NCBI GenBank assembly: GCA_026125665.1
Contig: JAHCKS010000031.1
Coordinates: forward strand, 1 to 49,949
From: Rubrivivax sp.
GTDB lineage: Bacteria; Pseudomonadota; Gammaproteobacteria; Burkholderiales; Burkholderiaceae_C
Length of the DNA stretch: 49,949 nucleotides
Reading direction: 5' to 3'
The position numbers and the translations under genes are program-made. The notes beneath the pieces were generated by a model. The model saw only the letters and a program-made list of their open reading frames with translations. It did not search any database and was not told the DNA's origin. Of the stretch, positions 35,061 to 43,765 are shown one piece after another (the stretch's first letter is position 1; each line of letters begins with the position of its first letter).

Positions 35061-35809
35061 CCCGGCTCGGCGCCGGCGGGCCGTGCGCGGCGCGGGCGCA
35101 GGCCGCCGGCACGGCGGCCGCGTCGTCGCCCGTGGCGCGAATGGCGCTCGTCGTGGGCAACCAGCGCTACGCGCTGGCGCCGCTGCGCAACGCCGTGAGC
35201 GACGCGCACGCCATCGGCGCGGCTCTGGCCGACTGCGGCTTCACCGTCGACCTGCTGGCCGACGCGACGCGCTCCCGGATGCTGGACGCGCTCGAGCGCT
35301 TCGGGCGGGCGCTGCAGGGGCGGCAGGCCGTGGCGCTGCTGTACTTCGCGGGGCATGGCCTGCAGCTGGACTGGCGCAACGACATGCGTGCGGTGGATGC
35401 CACGATCGCCTCGGCCGCCGAGGTGCCCGCGCAGTCGCTCGAGGTGCAGCAGGTGCTGGACCGTTTCCGCGCCGCGGGCACGCGCATGAACATCGTCATC
35501 CTCGACGCCTGCCGCGGCAACCCGTTTCCCGCGCGCACCGGCGGTGCGCAAGGCCTGGCGCCGATGGATGCGCCGCCCGGCAGCCTGCTGGCCTACGCGA
35601 CGGCGCCGGGCAACGTCGCCGAGGACGGCGGCGGCGCCGACGCCAACGGCCCCTACGCGCGCCACCTGGCGCGCGAGCTGGCGCGTGGCCGCGTCATGCG
35701 CAGCGACGCCGAGTTCCGCTGGGCGCCGCACCCGCTGCACCGGACGCCGGGCGCCGTGACGAGCAGCGGCTCGGCGCGCGTCGTGGCCGAGCAGCTGCGG
35801 CATCGCTGA
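35057..35809 (+). CDS. Short caspase-like (peptidase C14) protein
   Basis: 250-residue caspase-fold protein. MALVVGNQRYALAPLRNAVSDA, then His100 in LLYFAGHG and Cys152 in VILDACRGNPF form the dyad; SLLAYATAPGNVAEDG is also typical. It starts at ATG 35057, overlapping the tetR stop (ATGA); an internal ATG at 35141 would begin at the core fold. After about residue 220 (NGPYARHLARELARG) the sequence loses the family pattern normally ending in a PWESTSL-like segment, so the C-terminus seems truncated or replaced. There is no signal peptide. Role unknown; metacaspase-like proteins act in stress or defence signalling. Confidence 0.8.
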   Translation: MTRLGAGGPCAARAQAAGTAAASSPVARMALVVGNQRYALAPLRNAVSDAHAIGAALADCGFTVDLLADATRSRMLDALERFGRALQGRQAVALLYFAGHGLQLDWRNDMRAVDATIASAAEVPAQSLEVQQVLDRFRAAGTRMNIVILDACRGNPFPARTGGAQGLAPMDAPPGSLLAYATAPGNVAEDGGGADANGPYARHLARELARGRVMRSDAEFRWAPHPLHRTPGAVTSSGSARVVAEQLRHR

Positions 35810-35864
35810 CCTCGCCTCGGCAGGGGGCGGCCCGGAGACACCGGCTGTCCGCATAATCGCCGCG

Positions 35865-35953
35865 GCCCGGGTGGCGAAACCGGTAGACGCAGCGGACTTA
35901 AAATCCGCGGCCCTTCGCGGGGCATACGGGTTCGAGTCCCGTCCTGGGCACCA
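35865..35953 (+). tRNA. tRNA-Leu (anticodon UAA)
   Basis: An 89-base class II tRNA. The acceptor arms GCCCGGG and CCTGGGC pair with one G-U, the anticodon stem GCGGA/TCCGC encloses CTTAAAA with anticodon TAA, there is a long variable arm (CCCTTCGCGGG region), a T-arm with GGTTCGAGTCCC, and an encoded CCA end. The promoter may use CATAAT at 35852-35857 as -10; no good -35 is seen. Reads UUA (and UUG by wobble), rare codons at this GC content. Confidence 0.97.
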
Positions 35954-36040
35954 TCTCTCCTCCCCGCCCCACGAGCCGGCCGTCCGGCGCACCCCGCCGC
36001 CGGCCCGCCGCGCGCCGCGCGCCCCAAAGGAGCCCTCTGC

Positions 36041-37387
36041 ATGCCCCTCTTCGCCCAGGAGTCGCTCAACGAGGGCGTGCGCAAGCGCGAGGTGTTCGGC
36101 TGGGCGATGTACGACTTCGCCAACAGCGGCTACACGACCGTCGTGCTGACGGCGGTGTTCAACGCGTACTTCGTCGGTGTCGTCGCCGGCAAGGCCACGT
36201 GGGCCACCTTCGCGTGGACGCTGGCGCTGGCGGTGTCCAACCTCATCGTCATGCTGACGATGCCGGCCATCGGCGCCTTCGCCGACCTGCGCGCGGCGAA
36301 GAAGCGGCTGCTCATGCTGTTCACCGCGGGCTGCGTGCTGAGCACCGGGCTGCTGGCCGGCGTCGGCGCCGGCGATCTCGCGCTCGGCGTCTTCGCCGTC
36401 ATCGCGAGCAACGTCTTCTACGCCTACGGCGAGGCGCTCAACGCCGCGTTCCTGCCCGAGCTCGCCAGGCGCGATGCGCTCGGCCGCGTCTCGGGCTGGG
36501 GCTGGAGCTTCGGCTACTTCGGCGGCATGCTGGCGCTCGGCGTGAGCCTCGCGTACGTGCTGTGGGCCCAGGGGCAGGGGCGGCCGGCGACGCACTTCGT
36601 GCCGGTGACGATGCTGATCACCGCCGGCATCTACGCGGTGGCGTCGGTCGCCACCTTCGTGCTGCTGCGCGAACGTGCCGTGCCGCAGGCCGACGCGGCG
36701 CATCAGGGCCTGTCGGACTCGCTGCGCCGGCTGCGCGAGACCTGGCGCGAGGCGCGCCTGTACCAGGACTTCGCGTGGCTGCTGGCCTGCGCCACCTTCT
36801 ACCAGGCCGGCATCGCGGTGGTCATCGCGCTGGCCGCGGTGTACGCGGCCGAGGTGCTCGGCTTCCAGCAGACGCAGACGATGCTGCTCATCTTCATGGT
36901 CAACATCGCGGCCGCCGCCGGTGCCTTCGCCTTCGGCTACTGGCAGGACCGCATCGGCCACGCGCGAGCGCTGGCGCTCACGCTCGGCGGCTGGCTCGTG
37001 ATGATCGCGCTCGCCTGGGCGGCCACCGGCCCCGGGCTCTTCTGGGCTGCGGCGGTGGTCGCCGGGCTGTGCATGGGCAGCAGCCAGTCGGCGGGGCGCG
37101 CACTCGCGGGCCTCTTCGCGCCGCCCGAGCGGCTGGCGGAGTTCTTCGGCCTGTGGACGTTCGCCACGCGCCTGTCGGCCATCGTCGGGCCGCTGACCTA
37201 CGGCCTGGTCACCTGGGTCACCGGCGGCGACCACCGACTGGCCATCCTCTCCACCGGGCTCTTCTTCGTCGTCGGCTGGTGGCTGCTGCGACACGTCGAC
37301 GTGGAGCGGGGGCGCGCCGCGGCACACGCGCATCGGCCCGGGGGCGCGGCCGGCGGGCCGGCGGCCGCGGCGGCCGTGGCAAAATAG
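36041..37387 (+). CDS. MFS permease of the UMF1 (Atg22-like) family
   Basis: 448-residue transporter with about 12 hydrophobic spans. N-terminal signature FGWAMYDFANSGYTTVVLTAVF is diagnostic for the UMF1/Atg22-like family; later LPELARRDALGRVSGWGWSFGYFGG and GSSQSAGRALAGLFAPPERLAEFFG match it too. In fungi the family exports amino acids from vacuoles; bacterial substrates are unknown. The C-terminal tail is Ala/Gly-rich. No partner genes are adjacent apart from the tRNA upstream. Confidence 0.88.
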   Translation: MPLFAQESLNEGVRKREVFGWAMYDFANSGYTTVVLTAVFNAYFVGVVAGKATWATFAWTLALAVSNLIVMLTMPAIGAFADLRAAKKRLLMLFTAGCVLSTGLLAGVGAGDLALGVFAVIASNVFYAYGEALNAAFLPELARRDALGRVSGWGWSFGYFGGMLALGVSLAYVLWAQGQGRPATHFVPVTMLITAGIYAVASVATFVLLRERAVPQADAAHQGLSDSLRRLRETWREARLYQDFAWLLACATFYQAGIAVVIALAAVYAAEVLGFQQTQTMLLIFMVNIAAAAGAFAFGYWQDRIGHARALALTLGGWLVMIALAWAATGPGLFWAAAVVAGLCMGSSQSAGRALAGLFAPPERLAEFFGLWTFATRLSAIVGPLTYGLVTWVTGGDHRLAILSTGLFFVVGWWLLRHVDVERGRAAAHAHRPGGAAGGPAAAAAVAK

Positions 37388-37514
37388 AACGACCGTTCGT
37401 TTTGCCCGTTCGCGCGTTCGTTCCCGCTTGCGCTGCGCCTGCCCCCGGGCAGGGCGCCCGCAGCGGGCTCGCCGAGGGCGCCACCTAGAATCTTCGCTTG
37501 ACGTGCGCGTCAAG
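37388..37514. promoter_or_regulatory. Palindromes upstream of etfBA
   Basis: Directly after the permease stop lies AACGA-CCGT-TCGTT (37388-37401), a palindrome of the kind often bound by TetR-family proteins. CTTGACG-TGCG-CGTCAAG (37497-37514), with 7-bp perfect arms, lies 35 bp before etfB. CTGCCC-CC-GGGCAG (37439-37452) may be a weak terminator stem. Functions are unproved. Confidence 0.4.
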
Positions 37515-37549
37515 CGCCTCGGTTGTCCATCCTTGCAGGAGCTTCGCCC

Positions 37550-38299
37550 ATGAAGGTGCTGGTGCCCGTGAAGCGGGTCGTCGACTACAACGTCAAGGTG
37601 CGCGTGAAGAGCGACGGCACCGGCGTCGACATCGCCAACGTCAAGATGAGCATGAACCCCTTCGACGAGATCGCCGTCGAGGAGGCGGTGCGGCTGAAGG
37701 AGAAGGGTGTCGCGACGGAGATCGTCGCCGTCTCGTGCGGCGTGGCGCAGTGCCAGGAGACGCTGCGGACGGCGATGGCCATCGGCGCCGACCGCGCCAT
37801 CCTCGTGGAGTGCGCCGACGAGCTGCAGCCGCTGGCCGTGGCCAAGCTGCTGAAGGCGCTCGTGGACAAGGAGCAGCCCGGCCTCGTCATCCTCGGCAAG
37901 CAGGCGATCGACGACGACTGCAACCAGACCGGCCAGATGCTCGCCGCGCTGGCCGGCCTGCCGCAGGCCACCTTCGCGAGCAAGGTCGAGGTGGCGGACA
38001 ACCACGCCAGCGTCACGCGTGAAGTGGACGGCGGCCTCGAGACCGTGAAGCTCAGGCTGCCGGCCGTCGTGACGACCGACCTGCGCCTGAACGAGCCGCG
38101 CTACGTGACGCTGCCCAACATCATGAAGGCGAAGAAGAAGCCGCTGGAGACGCTGAAGCCGGCCGACCTCGGCGTGGACGTGGCGCCGCGCATCAAGACG
38201 CTGAAGGTGAGCGAGCCGCCCAAGCGCGGCGCGGGCGTCAAGGTGCCCGACGTGGCCACCCTCGTCGAGAAGCTGAAGAACGAAGCGAAGGTGATCTGA
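37550..38299 (+). CDS. etfB: Electron transfer flavoprotein beta subunit
   Basis: 249-residue EtfB, which with EtfA carries electrons from acyl-CoA dehydrogenases to ETF-quinone oxidoreductase. [36 protein letters not shown] and the AMP-binding-region pattern [18 protein letters not shown] plus [23 protein letters not shown] are family hallmarks. ATG at 37550 has AGGAG nine bases upstream. It forms an operon with etfA and probably the next acyl-CoA dehydrogenase. Confidence 0.96.
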   Translation: MKVLVPVKRVVDYNVKVRVKSDGTGVDIANVKMSMNPFDEIAVEEAVRLKEKGVATEIVAVSCGVAQCQETLRTAMAIGADRAILVECADELQPLAVAKLLKALVDKEQPGLVILGKQAIDDDCNQTGQMLAALAGLPQATFASKVEVADNHASVTREVDGGLETVKLRLPAVVTTDLRLNEPRYVTLPNIMKAKKKPLETLKPADLGVDVAPRIKTLKVSEPPKRGAGVKVPDVATLVEKLKNEAKVI

Positions 38300-38301
38300 A
38301 C

Positions 38302-39234
38302 ATGGCCGCACTCGTCATTGCCGAACACGACCACGGCACGCTGAAGCCCGCGACGCTGAACACGGTCACCGCGGCTGCGGCCTGCGGCGGCGACGTGCAC
38401 GTGCTCGTCGCCGGCCAGAACGCCGCCGGCGCCGCGAAGGCCGCCGCGGCCATCACGGGCGTGGCCAAGGTGCTGCATGCCGACGGCGCGAGCCTCGGCG
38501 AGCAGCTCGCCGAGAACGTCGCCGCGCAGGTGCTCGCCGTGGCGAAGAGCTACAGCCACCTCCTGTTCCCGGCCACGGCGCACGGGAAGAACGTCGCGCC
38601 GCGCGTCGCCGCGCTGCTCGACGTGGCGCAGGTGAGCGACATCACGAAGGTCGTCAGCCCCGACACCTTCGAGCGCCCGATCTACGCCGGCAACGCCATC
38701 GCCACCGTGCAGAGCGCCGACGCGACCAAGGTCATCACCGTGCGCACGACCGGCTTCGACGCGGCCGCGGCCAGCGGAGGCAGCGCGGCCGTCGAGAGCA
38801 TCGAGCCGGTTGCCGACAGCGGGCTGTCGAGCTTCGTCGGCGCCGAGATCGTCAAGCTCGACCGCCCGGAGCTGACGGCGGCCAAGATCATCGTCAGCGG
38901 TGGCCGCGCGATGGGCTCGTCGGACAAGTTCACCGAGGTGCTGACGCCGCTGGCGGACAAGCTCGGCGCCGCGCTCGGCGCCAGCCGCGCCGCGGTGGAC
39001 GCGGGCTACGCGCCGAACGACTGGCAGGTCGGGCAGACGGGCAAGATCGTCGCGCCGCAGCTGTACATCGCCTGCGGCATCAGCGGCGCCATCCAGCACC
39101 TGGCGGGCATGAAGGACAGCAAGGTCATCGTCGCGATCAACAAGGACCCGGAAGCGCCGATCTTCAGCGTCGCCGACTACGGGCTCGAGGCCGACCTCTT
39201 CACCGCCGTGCCGGAGCTGGTGAGCAAGCTCTGA
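38302..39234 (+). CDS. etfA: Electron transfer flavoprotein alpha subunit
   Basis: 310-residue EtfA. The C-terminal FAD domain is clear: [58 protein letters not shown], and [22 protein letters not shown]. Begins two bases after the etfB stop. Partners with EtfB; likely serves both acyl-CoA dehydrogenases of the window. Confidence 0.96.
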   Translation: MAALVIAEHDHGTLKPATLNTVTAAAACGGDVHVLVAGQNAAGAAKAAAAITGVAKVLHADGASLGEQLAENVAAQVLAVAKSYSHLLFPATAHGKNVAPRVAALLDVAQVSDITKVVSPDTFERPIYAGNAIATVQSADATKVITVRTTGFDAAAASGGSAAVESIEPVADSGLSSFVGAEIVKLDRPELTAAKIIVSGGRAMGSSDKFTEVLTPLADKLGAALGASRAAVDAGYAPNDWQVGQTGKIVAPQLYIACGISGAIQHLAGMKDSKVIVAINKDPEAPIFSVADYGLEADLFTAVPELVSKL

Positions 39235-39319
39235 GCGCGAGGCACGCACCGGGGGCGCGCCGGCGGCGCCCCCTCCTGCATCCGGGGGTCCGCGCGATCC
39301 CGTTCCCGAGGAGAGCCCG

Positions 39320-41116
39320 ATGAGCTACCGCGCCCCCGTGAAGGACATGCTCTTCGTGATGGAGGAGCTGGCCGGCATCGACGCCGTGGCCGCGCTGCCC
39401 GGCCACGAGGACGCCGGGCTGGACACGGCCACCGCCGTGCTCGAGGAGTGCGCGCGCTTCACCGGCGACGTGCTGGCGCCGCTGAACCACGAGGGCGACA
39501 AGGCGCCGAGCGCGTTGCGCGACGGGCAGGTCGTCACGACGCCCGGCTTCAAGGACGCCTTCCGCCAGTTTGCCGCCGGGGGCTGGCAGGGGCTGCAGCA
39601 TCCGGCCGAGTTCGGCGGCCAGGGGCTGCCCAAGCTCATCCACAGCGCCTGCGCCGAGATGGTGAACAGCGCCAACATGAGCTTCGCGCTGTGCCCGCTG
39701 CTCACCGACGGCGCCATCGAGGCGCTGCTCACCGCCGGCAGCGACGCACAGAAGGCCGCCTACATCCCGAAGATGATCGACGGCATGTGGACCGGCTCGA
39801 TGAACCTCACCGAGCCGCAGGCGGGCAGCGACCTGTCGCTGGTGCGCACGCGCGCCGAGCCGCAGCCCGACGGCAGCTACCGGCTCTTCGGCACGAAGAT
39901 CTTCATCACCTACGGCGAGCACGACCTGGCCGAGAACATCGTGCACCTCGTGCTGGCGCGCGTGGCCGGCGCGCCGGAGGGCGTGAAGGGCATCTCGCTG
40001 TTCATCTGCCCGAAGGTGCTCGACGACGGCACGCGCAACGACGTGCATTGCGTCAGCATCGAGCACAAGCTGGGCATCAAGGCCAGCCCCACTGCGGTGC
40101 TGCAGTACGGCGACGGCATCACGAAGCCTGGCGGCTCGGGCGGCGCCGTCGGCTACCTCGTCGGCCAGGAGAACCGCGGCCTCGAGACCATGTTCATCAT
40201 GATGAACGCGGCCCGCTTCGGCGTCGGCCTCCAGGGCATCGCGCTGGCCGAACGCGCGTACCAGAAGGCCGTGGCCTACGCGCGCGAACGCGTGCAGAGC
40301 CGGCCCGTGGACGGCAGCCTGAACAAGGCCGCGCCGATCATCCACCACCCCGACGTGCGGCGCATGCTGATGACGATGCGCGCCTACACCGAAGGCTGCC
40401 GCGCGATGGCCTACGTGGCCGCCGCCGCGCACGACGCGGCGCACGCGCACCCCGACGAAGCCGTGCGGCGGGACAACCTCGCCTTCTACGAGTTCATGGT
40501 GCCGCTCGTGAAGGGCCTCGCCACCGAGATGAGCCTGGAGGTCGCGAGCCTGGGCGTGCAGGTGCACGGCGGCATGGGCTTCATCGAGGAGACCGGCGCG
40601 GCGCAGTACCTGCGCGACGCGAAGATCCTGACGATCTACGAAGGCACGACGGCCATCCAGGCCAACGACCTGGTGGGCCGCAAGACGGCCCGCGACGGCG
40701 GCGCGGTGGCGCGCGCCGTCGCCGCGCGCATCGAGGCCACGGTGGGCGAGCTGCAGCGGCAGGGCGGCGCCGACGCCAAGGCGATGGCGCGCCGGCTCGA
40801 CGCCGGGCGCCGTGCGCTGCTCGACGTCGTCGCCTTCGTCGTCGAGCAGGGCAAGGGCAACCCGAACGCCGTCTTTGCCGGCAGCGTGCCCTACCTGATG
40901 CTGGCCGGCACCGTGGTGGCCGGCTGGCAGATGGCGCGGGCGCTGCTCGCCGCCGCGAGGCGCCTCGCCGCCGGTGACGACCCCGAGTTCATGAAGGCCA
41001 AGGTCGCCACCGCGCGCTTCTACGCCGAGCACATCCTGGTCAAGGCGCCGGCGCTGCGCGACAGCATCGTCGAAGGCGCAGAGCCGGTGACCGCGATGGC
41101 CCTCGAGGCGTTCTAG
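39320..41116 (+). CDS. Acyl-CoA dehydrogenase with C-terminal extension
   Basis: 598-residue FAD-dependent dehydrogenase, a paralogue of the one at 23539-25269 with the same extended architecture. Seen: MSYRAPVKDMLFVMEEL, MNLTEPQAGSDLSLVRTRA, KIFITYGEHDLAENIVHLVLAR, HKLGIKASPTAVL, catalytic Glu in TIYEGTTAIQANDL. Lies 85 bases after etfA with GAGGAGAG before the ATG; the pairing with etfBA marks it as a general fatty or aryl acyl-CoA dehydrogenase. Chain-length preference is not readable. Confidence 0.92.
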   Translation: MSYRAPVKDMLFVMEELAGIDAVAALPGHEDAGLDTATAVLEECARFTGDVLAPLNHEGDKAPSALRDGQVVTTPGFKDAFRQFAAGGWQGLQHPAEFGGQGLPKLIHSACAEMVNSANMSFALCPLLTDGAIEALLTAGSDAQKAAYIPKMIDGMWTGSMNLTEPQAGSDLSLVRTRAEPQPDGSYRLFGTKIFITYGEHDLAENIVHLVLARVAGAPEGVKGISLFICPKVLDDGTRNDVHCVSIEHKLGIKASPTAVLQYGDGITKPGGSGGAVGYLVGQENRGLETMFIMMNAARFGVGLQGIALAERAYQKAVAYARERVQSRPVDGSLNKAAPIIHHPDVRRMLMTMRAYTEGCRAMAYVAAAAHDAAHAHPDEAVRRDNLAFYEFMVPLVKGLATEMSLEVASLGVQVHGGMGFIEETGAAQYLRDAKILTIYEGTTAIQANDLVGRKTARDGGAVARAVAARIEATVGELQRQGGADAKAMARRLDAGRRALLDVVAFVVEQGKGNPNAVFAGSVPYLMLAGTVVAGWQMARALLAAARRLAAGDDPEFMKAKVATARFYAEHILVKAPALRDSIVEGAEPVTAMALEAF

Positions 41117-41157
41117 CCTCGCCCCCTTGCCCTCCCTCTTCCAGCCTGGAGTCCCGG

Positions 41158-42171
41158 ATGCCCTTGCCGCGAGTCCTGCAGCAGCTGCCGTTCCCCGTGA
41201 TCGGCGCGCCGCTGTTCATCGTCAGCAACCCCAAGCTCGTGATCGCGCAGTGCACCGCGGGCATCGTCGGCTCGATGCCGGCGCTGAACGCGCGGCCCGC
41301 CTCGCAGCTGGACGAGTGGCTGGCCGAGATCACCGAAGGCCTGGCGGCATGGAACAGGGCGCATCCCGGCCGGCCGGCCGCACCCTATGCCATCAACCAG
41401 ATCGTGCACAAGAGCAACGACCGGCTCGAGCACGACATGCAGGTGTGCGCGAAGTACAGGGTGCCGATCGTCATCACGAGCCTGGGCGCACGCACCGACG
41501 TCAACGACGCGGTGCACGGCTGGGGCGGCATCGTGCTGCACGACGTCATCAACAACACCTTCGCGCACAAGGCCGTCGACAAGGGCGCCGACGGGCTGAT
41601 CCCCGTGGCCGCCGGCGCCGGCGGCCACGCCGGCGTGAAGAGCCCGTTCGCCATCGTCGCCGAGATCCGCGAGTGGTTCGACGGACCGGTGGCGCTGTCC
41701 GGCGCCATCGCCACCGGCGGCGGCGTGCTCGCCGCGCAGGCGATGGGTGCCGACTTCGCCTACATCGGCAGCGCCTTCGTCGCCACCGAGGAGGCGCGCG
41801 CTTCCGAGGCCTACAAGCAGTGCATCGTCGCGAGCACGAGCGACGACATCGTCTACTCGAGCCTGTTCACCGGCGTGCACGGCAACTACCTGAAGGCGAG
41901 CATCCGTGCCGCCGGCCTGGACCCCGACCACCTGCCCGAGAGCGACCCGACGAAGATGAACTTCGGCGGCGGCAAGGATGGCGAGATCGGCGCGAAGAAG
42001 GCCTGGAAGGACATCTGGGGCTGCGGCCAGGGCATCGGTGCCGTGAAGGCGGTGGTGCCGGCGGCCGCGCTGGTGGCACGGCTGAAGCGGGAGTACGCCG
42101 AGGCGCGTGCGCGCCTGCTCGGGCAGGGCGCAGCCGTCGCTGCGGCCGAGCTGGCCGCGGCGGCGGATTGA
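41158..42171 (+). CDS. Nitronate monooxygenase-type flavin oxidoreductase
   Basis: 337-residue FMN TIM-barrel protein of the 2-nitropropane dioxygenase/nitronate monooxygenase family. GAPLFIVSNPKLVIAQC, ITSLGA, the active-site His in AGAGGHAG and FMN-phosphate motifs LSGAIATGGGVLAAQAMGADFAYIGSAF are present. Neighbouring acyl-CoA dehydrogenase suggests either nitronate detoxification or, as in some relatives, an enoyl-reductase-like role. Starts 41 bases after the dehydrogenase stop. Confidence 0.88.
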   Translation: MPLPRVLQQLPFPVIGAPLFIVSNPKLVIAQCTAGIVGSMPALNARPASQLDEWLAEITEGLAAWNRAHPGRPAAPYAINQIVHKSNDRLEHDMQVCAKYRVPIVITSLGARTDVNDAVHGWGGIVLHDVINNTFAHKAVDKGADGLIPVAAGAGGHAGVKSPFAIVAEIREWFDGPVALSGAIATGGGVLAAQAMGADFAYIGSAFVATEEARASEAYKQCIVASTSDDIVYSSLFTGVHGNYLKASIRAAGLDPDHLPESDPTKMNFGGGKDGEIGAKKAWKDIWGCGQGIGAVKAVVPAAALVARLKREYAEARARLLGQGAAVAAAELAAAAD

Positions 42172-42197
42172 ACAAGTGGCGTGAAGAGGGGCGGGCG

Positions 42198-42470
42198 ATG
42201 AGAGCGAGACAGGCGATGTGGACCGCGGCCGCGCTCTCGGCCGCTCTCGCCGCGGCCGGGGCGGCAGGCTGCACCTCGGTGGGCATCGGCATCGGCCTGC
42301 CGATCGGGCGCATGGGCGGCATCTCCATCGGCGGCACGATCCCGATTCCGCCGCGTGAACCCGCTGCCTCGGCGCCGGGCACTGCCGCCTCGGCGCCGGG
42401 CACTGCCGCCTCGGCGCCGGGCACGGCGGCTTCGGCCCCCTCGGCGGCTTCGGCGCCGGCCGGCCGCTGA
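42198..42470 (+). CDS. Small repeat-containing lipoprotein
   Basis: 90-residue protein with a short basic N-terminus, a hydrophobic stretch and lipobox-like AAGC (Cys25), followed by a Gly/Ile-rich segment (GIGIGLPIGRMGGISIGG) and a low-complexity tail of SAPGTAA repeats. At DNA level the tail holds three 21-bp units (about 42367-42429). AGAGGGG precedes the ATG at 42198. Likely outer-membrane or periplasmic-anchored; no function can be assigned. Confidence 0.7.
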   Translation: MRARQAMWTAAALSAALAAAGAAGCTSVGIGIGLPIGRMGGISIGGTIPIPPREPAASAPGTAASAPGTAASAPGTAASAPSAASAPAGR

Positions 42471-42481
42471 GCGGCCCCGGC

Positions 42482-43726
42482 ATGACGATGTCCACGCGCA
42501 CGCTCATCCGCAACGCCCGACTGTTCGACAGCGAACACGCGCGCTTCATCGCGGGCACGACCGTCGTCGTCGAGGACGACCGCATCGCCGAGGTGACGCA
42601 GGAACGGCGCGAGGCCGAGGCGGCCCGCGTCATCGATGCCGCCGGCATGGCGCTGCTGCCCGGCCTGATCGACGCGCACGTACACGTCGTCGCCGCTTCG
42701 CACGACCTCACGGGCCTGGCGATGCAGCCGGCCTCGCTCGTCGGCGCCGAGGCGAGCCGCATCATGCGCGACATGCTGCACCGCGGCTTCACGACGGTGC
42801 GCGATGCCGCGGGCGCCGACGCCGGCCTGCAGGAAGCGCAGCGGCGCGGCCTGTACGAGGGCCCGCGCCTGTTCGTCGCCGGCTTCCCGATCAGCCAGAC
42901 CGGGGGCCACGCCGACATGCGGCCGCGCGGCCTGCGCGGCACCGGCTTCTTCTGCAGCTGCGCCGGCATCGGCCTCCTCGGGGCCATCGCCGACGGCGTG
43001 GGCGAGGTGCGCCGCGCCGTGCGCGAGCAGGTGCGCACCGGCGCCAACCAGATCAAGATCATGGCCGGCGGCGGCATCGCCAGCCCGAGCGACCCGCTCG
43101 AAGGCACGCAGTTCTCGCGCGAGGAGCTGCGCGCCGCCGTCGAGGAGGCCGAAGCCGCCAACCTGTACGCGATGGCGCACGCCTACTCGCCGCGCGCCGT
43201 GACGCGCGCCGTGGAGGCAGGCGTGCGCAGCATCGAGCACGGCAACCTCGTCGACGAGGCCACCGTCCGCCTGATGAAGCGCGAGGGCACCTACCTCGTG
43301 CCGACGCTTTCCACCTACGCGGCGCTGGCCGACGAGGGCGAGCGCCTCGGCTGGAGCCGCGCGATGCTGGACAAGCTGGCGAGGGTGAAGGACCGCGGCC
43401 TCGACGCCGTGCGCATCGCGCGCGCCGAGGGCGTGCCGGTGGTCTTCGGCACCGACCTGCTCGGGCACATGCACGGCCGGCAGAGCGGCGAGTTCCTGAT
43501 CCGCCAGCAGGTGCAGCCGCCGCTGGAGGTGCTGCAAGGCGCCACGTGGACGGCCGCGCAGCTGATGCGCGAGGAGCGGCAGCTCGGGTGCGTGGCGCCC
43601 GGGGCTTGTGCCGATCTGCTGCTCGTGCGCGGCGATCCGGAGCGCGGCCTGCAGATGCTGGCCGAGCCCGGGCAGGGCATCGCGCTGCTGATGCAGGCGG
43701 GGCGCGTCGTCTTCGACCGCCGCTGA
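42482..43726 (+). CDS. Metal-dependent amidohydrolase (imidazolonepropionase/Xaa-Pro dipeptidase-like)
   Basis: 414-residue amidohydrolase-superfamily enzyme with a full binuclear metal site: His66 and His68 (DAHVHV), Lys192 (IKIMAGGG, probably carboxylated), His233 (AHAYS), His253 (IEHGN) and Asp325 (FGTDLLG). Related characterised enzymes hydrolyse Xaa-Pro or other dipeptides, or cyclic amides. No signal peptide, so cytoplasmic. Begins 11 bases after the lipoprotein stop. Substrate unknown. Confidence 0.88.
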   Translation: MTMSTRTLIRNARLFDSEHARFIAGTTVVVEDDRIAEVTQERREAEAARVIDAAGMALLPGLIDAHVHVVAASHDLTGLAMQPASLVGAEASRIMRDMLHRGFTTVRDAAGADAGLQEAQRRGLYEGPRLFVAGFPISQTGGHADMRPRGLRGTGFFCSCAGIGLLGAIADGVGEVRRAVREQVRTGANQIKIMAGGGIASPSDPLEGTQFSREELRAAVEEAEAANLYAMAHAYSPRAVTRAVEAGVRSIEHGNLVDEATVRLMKREGTYLVPTLSTYAALADEGERLGWSRAMLDKLARVKDRGLDAVRIARAEGVPVVFGTDLLGHMHGRQSGEFLIRQQVQPPLEVLQGATWTAAQLMREERQLGCVAPGACADLLLVRGDPERGLQMLAEPGQGIALLMQAGRVVFDRR

Positions 43727-43765
43727 CGGGCGGCGAGGGCCGTCTGGCGGGCCCGGCCCCTCCAG

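Noticed and set aside
35810-36040. Genomic-island attachment site at tRNA-Leu
   Set aside because: No integrase gene and no second copy of the tRNA 3' end was noticed in the window.
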